From Tsuneonella sediminis (GTDB taxonomy: Bacteria; Pseudomonadota; Alphaproteobacteria; Sphingomonadales; Sphingomonadaceae), in NCBI RefSeq assembly GCF_051912845.1, contig NZ_JBNCBU010000001.1:496001-560000 (forward strand): a DNA stretch of 64,000 nucleotides, given 5' to 3'. The notes beneath the pieces are model-generated. The model saw only the letters and a program-made list of their open reading frames with translations. It had not been told where the DNA came from and ran no database searches. Of the stretch, positions 62,343-64,000 are shown piece after piece. The first letter of the stretch is position 1. Every line of letters starts with the position of its first letter. The translations under genes were made by a program, and so were the position numbers.

Positions 62343-63119
62343 TCAGGCGATAAACTTCTCCCGAAGGGTGTCGCGCAGGCGCTCGTCGACACCCACTTTC
62401 TCCGCCAGCCAGCCATCGAACGAGCCTGCGATCCCGCTCGCTGTCTGGTGAAAGCGAAAGAGATAGTCCTCGTGCACCTCGAGAAGCGCGCGGATTGCCT
62501 CCTCGTCCAGCTTTCGCCCCAGCCGGGCCTCGATTCCCGGAACCGACTGCGCGCGCAGCACATGCAGCGTCGGCGACGAGTTGGTCAGCAGGAACTCGTG
62601 CTTCTGGTCGGTTTTCGAGACCCCGAGGACGTGAAGCAGGATCGTTGCCGCGATGCCGGTCCGGTCCTTGCCCGCGAAACAGTGAACCAAGCTCGCCCCG
62701 TCGCGCTCTGCGAGGGCGCGCAGATACCGGCCGAACATGACTTGCATCGCCGGATTGTCCGGCATCCGGGTGTACACCGCCATCATCCGCTCGCGGGCAT
62801 ACTGGGCGGTGGTCACTTCGGGCCCGACGTCCATGTGGGGCGGACTGGAGCTCGTCTCGCCGTCGTGGGCTACGACCTCGCCTCCCCAGCCGACATGGCG
62901 CCGGCACGGATTGCTCGTGCGTTCACTGACGCCGCGCAGGTCGATCACGGTGCGGATGCCGAGCGCCGCGATCGCCGCCAGGTCCGCGTCGGTCGCGCCC
63001 ACGTGCTGTCCCGACCGGTAGAGCAGGCCGCGCCGGACTCTGCCCCCCTCTGCCGCGTAGCCGCCATAGTCGCGGAAGTTGTGGATGCCTTCGAATGACG
63101 GGACGTAGTGTTCGCTCAT
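62343..63119 (-). CDS. Tyrosine-protein phosphatase-like protein
   Basis: Phosphatase of 258 residues of the bacterial tyrosine/serine phosphatase family. The P-loop HCFAGKDRTG gives the nucleophile Cys147 and Arg153. The N-terminal NFRDYGGYAAEGGRVRRGLLYRSG is characteristic of this branch, which can also act on phosphoinositides. The target is not indicated. It lies 74 bases before trxB in the same direction and 37 after the retropepsin-like gene. Confidence 0.9.
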   Translation of the reverse strand: MSEHYVPSFEGIHNFRDYGGYAAEGGRVRRGLLYRSGQHVGATDADLAAIAALGIRTVIDLRGVSERTSNPCRRHVGWGGEVVAHDGETSSSPPHMDVGPEVTTAQYARERMMAVYTRMPDNPAMQVMFGRYLRALAERDGASLVHCFAGKDRTGIAATILLHVLGVSKTDQKHEFLLTNSSPTLHVLRAQSVPGIEARLGRKLDEEAIRALLEVHEDYLFRFHQTASGIAGSFDGWLAEKVGVDERLRDTLREKFIA

Positions 63120-63156
63120 GCCGCCGCCCTGCCAGCAGCAGCAGCGGGCGGCAAGG

Positions 63157-63825
63157 TCACTCGGCGGCGACCGGTTGCGGGTTATGCGGCCGCAGGATCA
63201 TTGTCTGCCCTTCGACACGCCACGACGCGAGGCGCGAGAGGAGGTTCATCCCGATCACGTTGGTTTCGCCGATATTCGGCGCGATGACGGCGTCGAGGCC
63301 GCCGGCCTTGATGTTGCCGAAGCGCAGCGTATCGATCGTCGTGAGTTCGGCGGAAACCGTGCCGTTGGCGGTCGATATGCGGACAGGCAAACCTCCCGAG
63401 CGGGGATTGAGGCCGGCATGGCGCGCGACCGGCACCGACACAGCCGTCAGCGTAGCGCCGGTATCGACGAGAAACGGCGCCGCAAAGCCGTTGACCTCGG
63501 CGCGAATCCAGAAATGTCCGTCGGGCGCCATCGCCACCCGGGTCTCGCCGCCTGCAACCGTCTGCGTCGGCAGCCCCAGTTCGGGCACCGCGACGTCGAG
63601 CCGCGGGTCAAATCGCGAAACCTGCAGCACGACGACGACGAGAATGCCTGCCAGCATGAGCGTGCTCGCCCCCGCGAGCGTCCGGCCGACAGCGGAACCG
63701 CGACGCGCGATCGCGCTTCCTACGAAACTGCCGACGATCGCGGCGACAGTCGCCATCAGCAGACCCGACCGCGGAACTTCGCGGATGATGTCGGCGGCAG
63801 CGTCAACGATCGATTTGAAGTCCAT
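63157..63825 (-). CDS. Membrane-anchored retropepsin-like aspartic protease
   Basis: Protein of 222 residues with two membrane segments (about 23-40 and 52-69) and a C-terminal single-lobe aspartic protease domain. The catalytic DTG is at 121-123 (FLVDTGATLTAVS), and the flap-like and second-half motif IGMNLLSRLASW follows. Retropepsin-type enzymes work as dimers, so two such domains would meet in the periplasm. The family is common in alphaproteobacteria with unknown substrates. Confidence 0.88.
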   Translation of the reverse strand: MDFKSIVDAAADIIREVPRSGLLMATVAAIVGSFVGSAIARRGSAVGRTLAGASTLMLAGILVVVVLQVSRFDPRLDVAVPELGLPTQTVAGGETRVAMAPDGHFWIRAEVNGFAAPFLVDTGATLTAVSVPVARHAGLNPRSGGLPVRISTANGTVSAELTTIDTLRFGNIKAGGLDAVIAPNIGETNVIGMNLLSRLASWRVEGQTMILRPHNPQPVAAE

Positions 63826-63867
63826 CTTCCACGAGATAATAGCGCACCACCGCTTTCGCCACCATGA

Positions 63868-64000
63868 CTAGGGCGCGCTGCGCGGCACCGTCGCATCGGC
63901 GAGTATCATCGAGAACCGGTCCTGCGAATCGGTCCACCGCCTGAGCGGGGTCCACCCGCCAGCCAGCAACAGCAGCGTCGCGCTGCGGCGCGAGAACTTG
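63868..64000 (-). CDS. C-terminus of a probable EgtD-like histidine methyltransferase (partial)
   Basis: The last 44 codons of a gene whose start lies beyond the right edge, ending TAG at 63868. The visible chain KFSRRSATLLLLAGGW...RRWTDSQDRFSMILADA fits the C-terminal end of L-histidine N-alpha-methyltransferase EgtD and related folds, which have an AGW/AGF then WTD and FS pattern. The alternative is another SAM methyltransferase. Too little is visible for certainty. Confidence 0.5.
   Translation of the reverse strand, partial: KFSRRSATLLLLAGGWTPLRRWTDSQDRFSMILADATVPRSAP

Overview
The window is a compact, gene-dense, GC-rich chromosomal segment with no insertion sequence, prophage or CRISPR array. 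Gene content points to an alphaproteobacterium of the order Sphingomonadales, probably Erythrobacteraceae or a close relative. Supporting markers are a DivL-type kinase with Tyr at the phosphoacceptor position, alpha-type AddAB, the AmgK/MurU cell-wall recycling pair, ALA synthase (C4 heme pathway), the carboxy(nor)spermidine polyamine route, Flp pilins and a small-lipoprotein/retropepsin complement. The taxonomic placement is inference from gene families, not a database match.

Layout. 1-9643 (minus): divL-tsaE-amgK-murU-addB-addA, every junction overlapping or nearly so; addA runs off the left edge. 9694-11730 (minus): ahcY behind a perfect ArsR/SahR-like palindrome, then a secreted small protein. 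11949-16720: peroxiredoxin, then convergently a phospholipase-D-like gene overlapping folE, a secreted 106-aa protein, and divergently a winged-helix/TPR membrane regulator starting at TTG. 16802-19431: tRNA-Arg(ACG), a Nudix hydrolase, two Flp pilins with a strong terminator, and an M48 lipoprotein protease with a LysM tail. 19536-23388 (minus): a 49-aa membrane mini-protein, a 620-aa secreted unknown, xerD and accA, divergent from aroK-aroB (23464-25130).

25127-33793 (minus) is a propionyl-CoA to succinyl-CoA operon: pccB-mce-gst-scpA-bioB-pccA, followed by a DUF488 gene. Biotin synthase sits inside the operon of the biotin enzyme. 33925-41192 (minus): two SDR-type enzymes, glutathione reductase, a lipoprotein, an RhlE-type RNA helicase with a long leader, and pgi. 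41366-44122 (plus): lepB-rnc-era and a two-TM protein, all stop/start coupled. 44133-48623 (minus): plsY-dprA-topA and a 60-aa basic helix-turn-helix-like protein.

48736-55555 (plus): murI, hemA, a PAS-GGDEF-EAL-PilZ protein, a nitroreductase, a TauD-like dioxygenase and a coupled, degenerate metallo-hydrolase-like protein. 55556-59311 (minus): polyamine operon (carboxynorspermidine synthase, its decarboxylase, then ornithine decarboxylase behind a structured leader). 59372-61286 (plus): threonine/serine dehydratase and two tandem MAPEG proteins. 61291-64000 (minus): trxB, a tyrosine-phosphatase-like protein, a membrane-anchored retropepsin-like protease and the C-terminus of a probable EgtD-like methyltransferase.

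I found no clear mobile or defence system. The most interesting material is regulatory and organisational: the 9-bp inverted repeat occupying the divL ribosome-binding region, the polyamine leader, bioB embedded in the methylmalonyl pathway operon, the ahcY palindrome, and several unknown small proteins translationally coupled to essential genes. No stretch longer than 300 bases lacks a gene.
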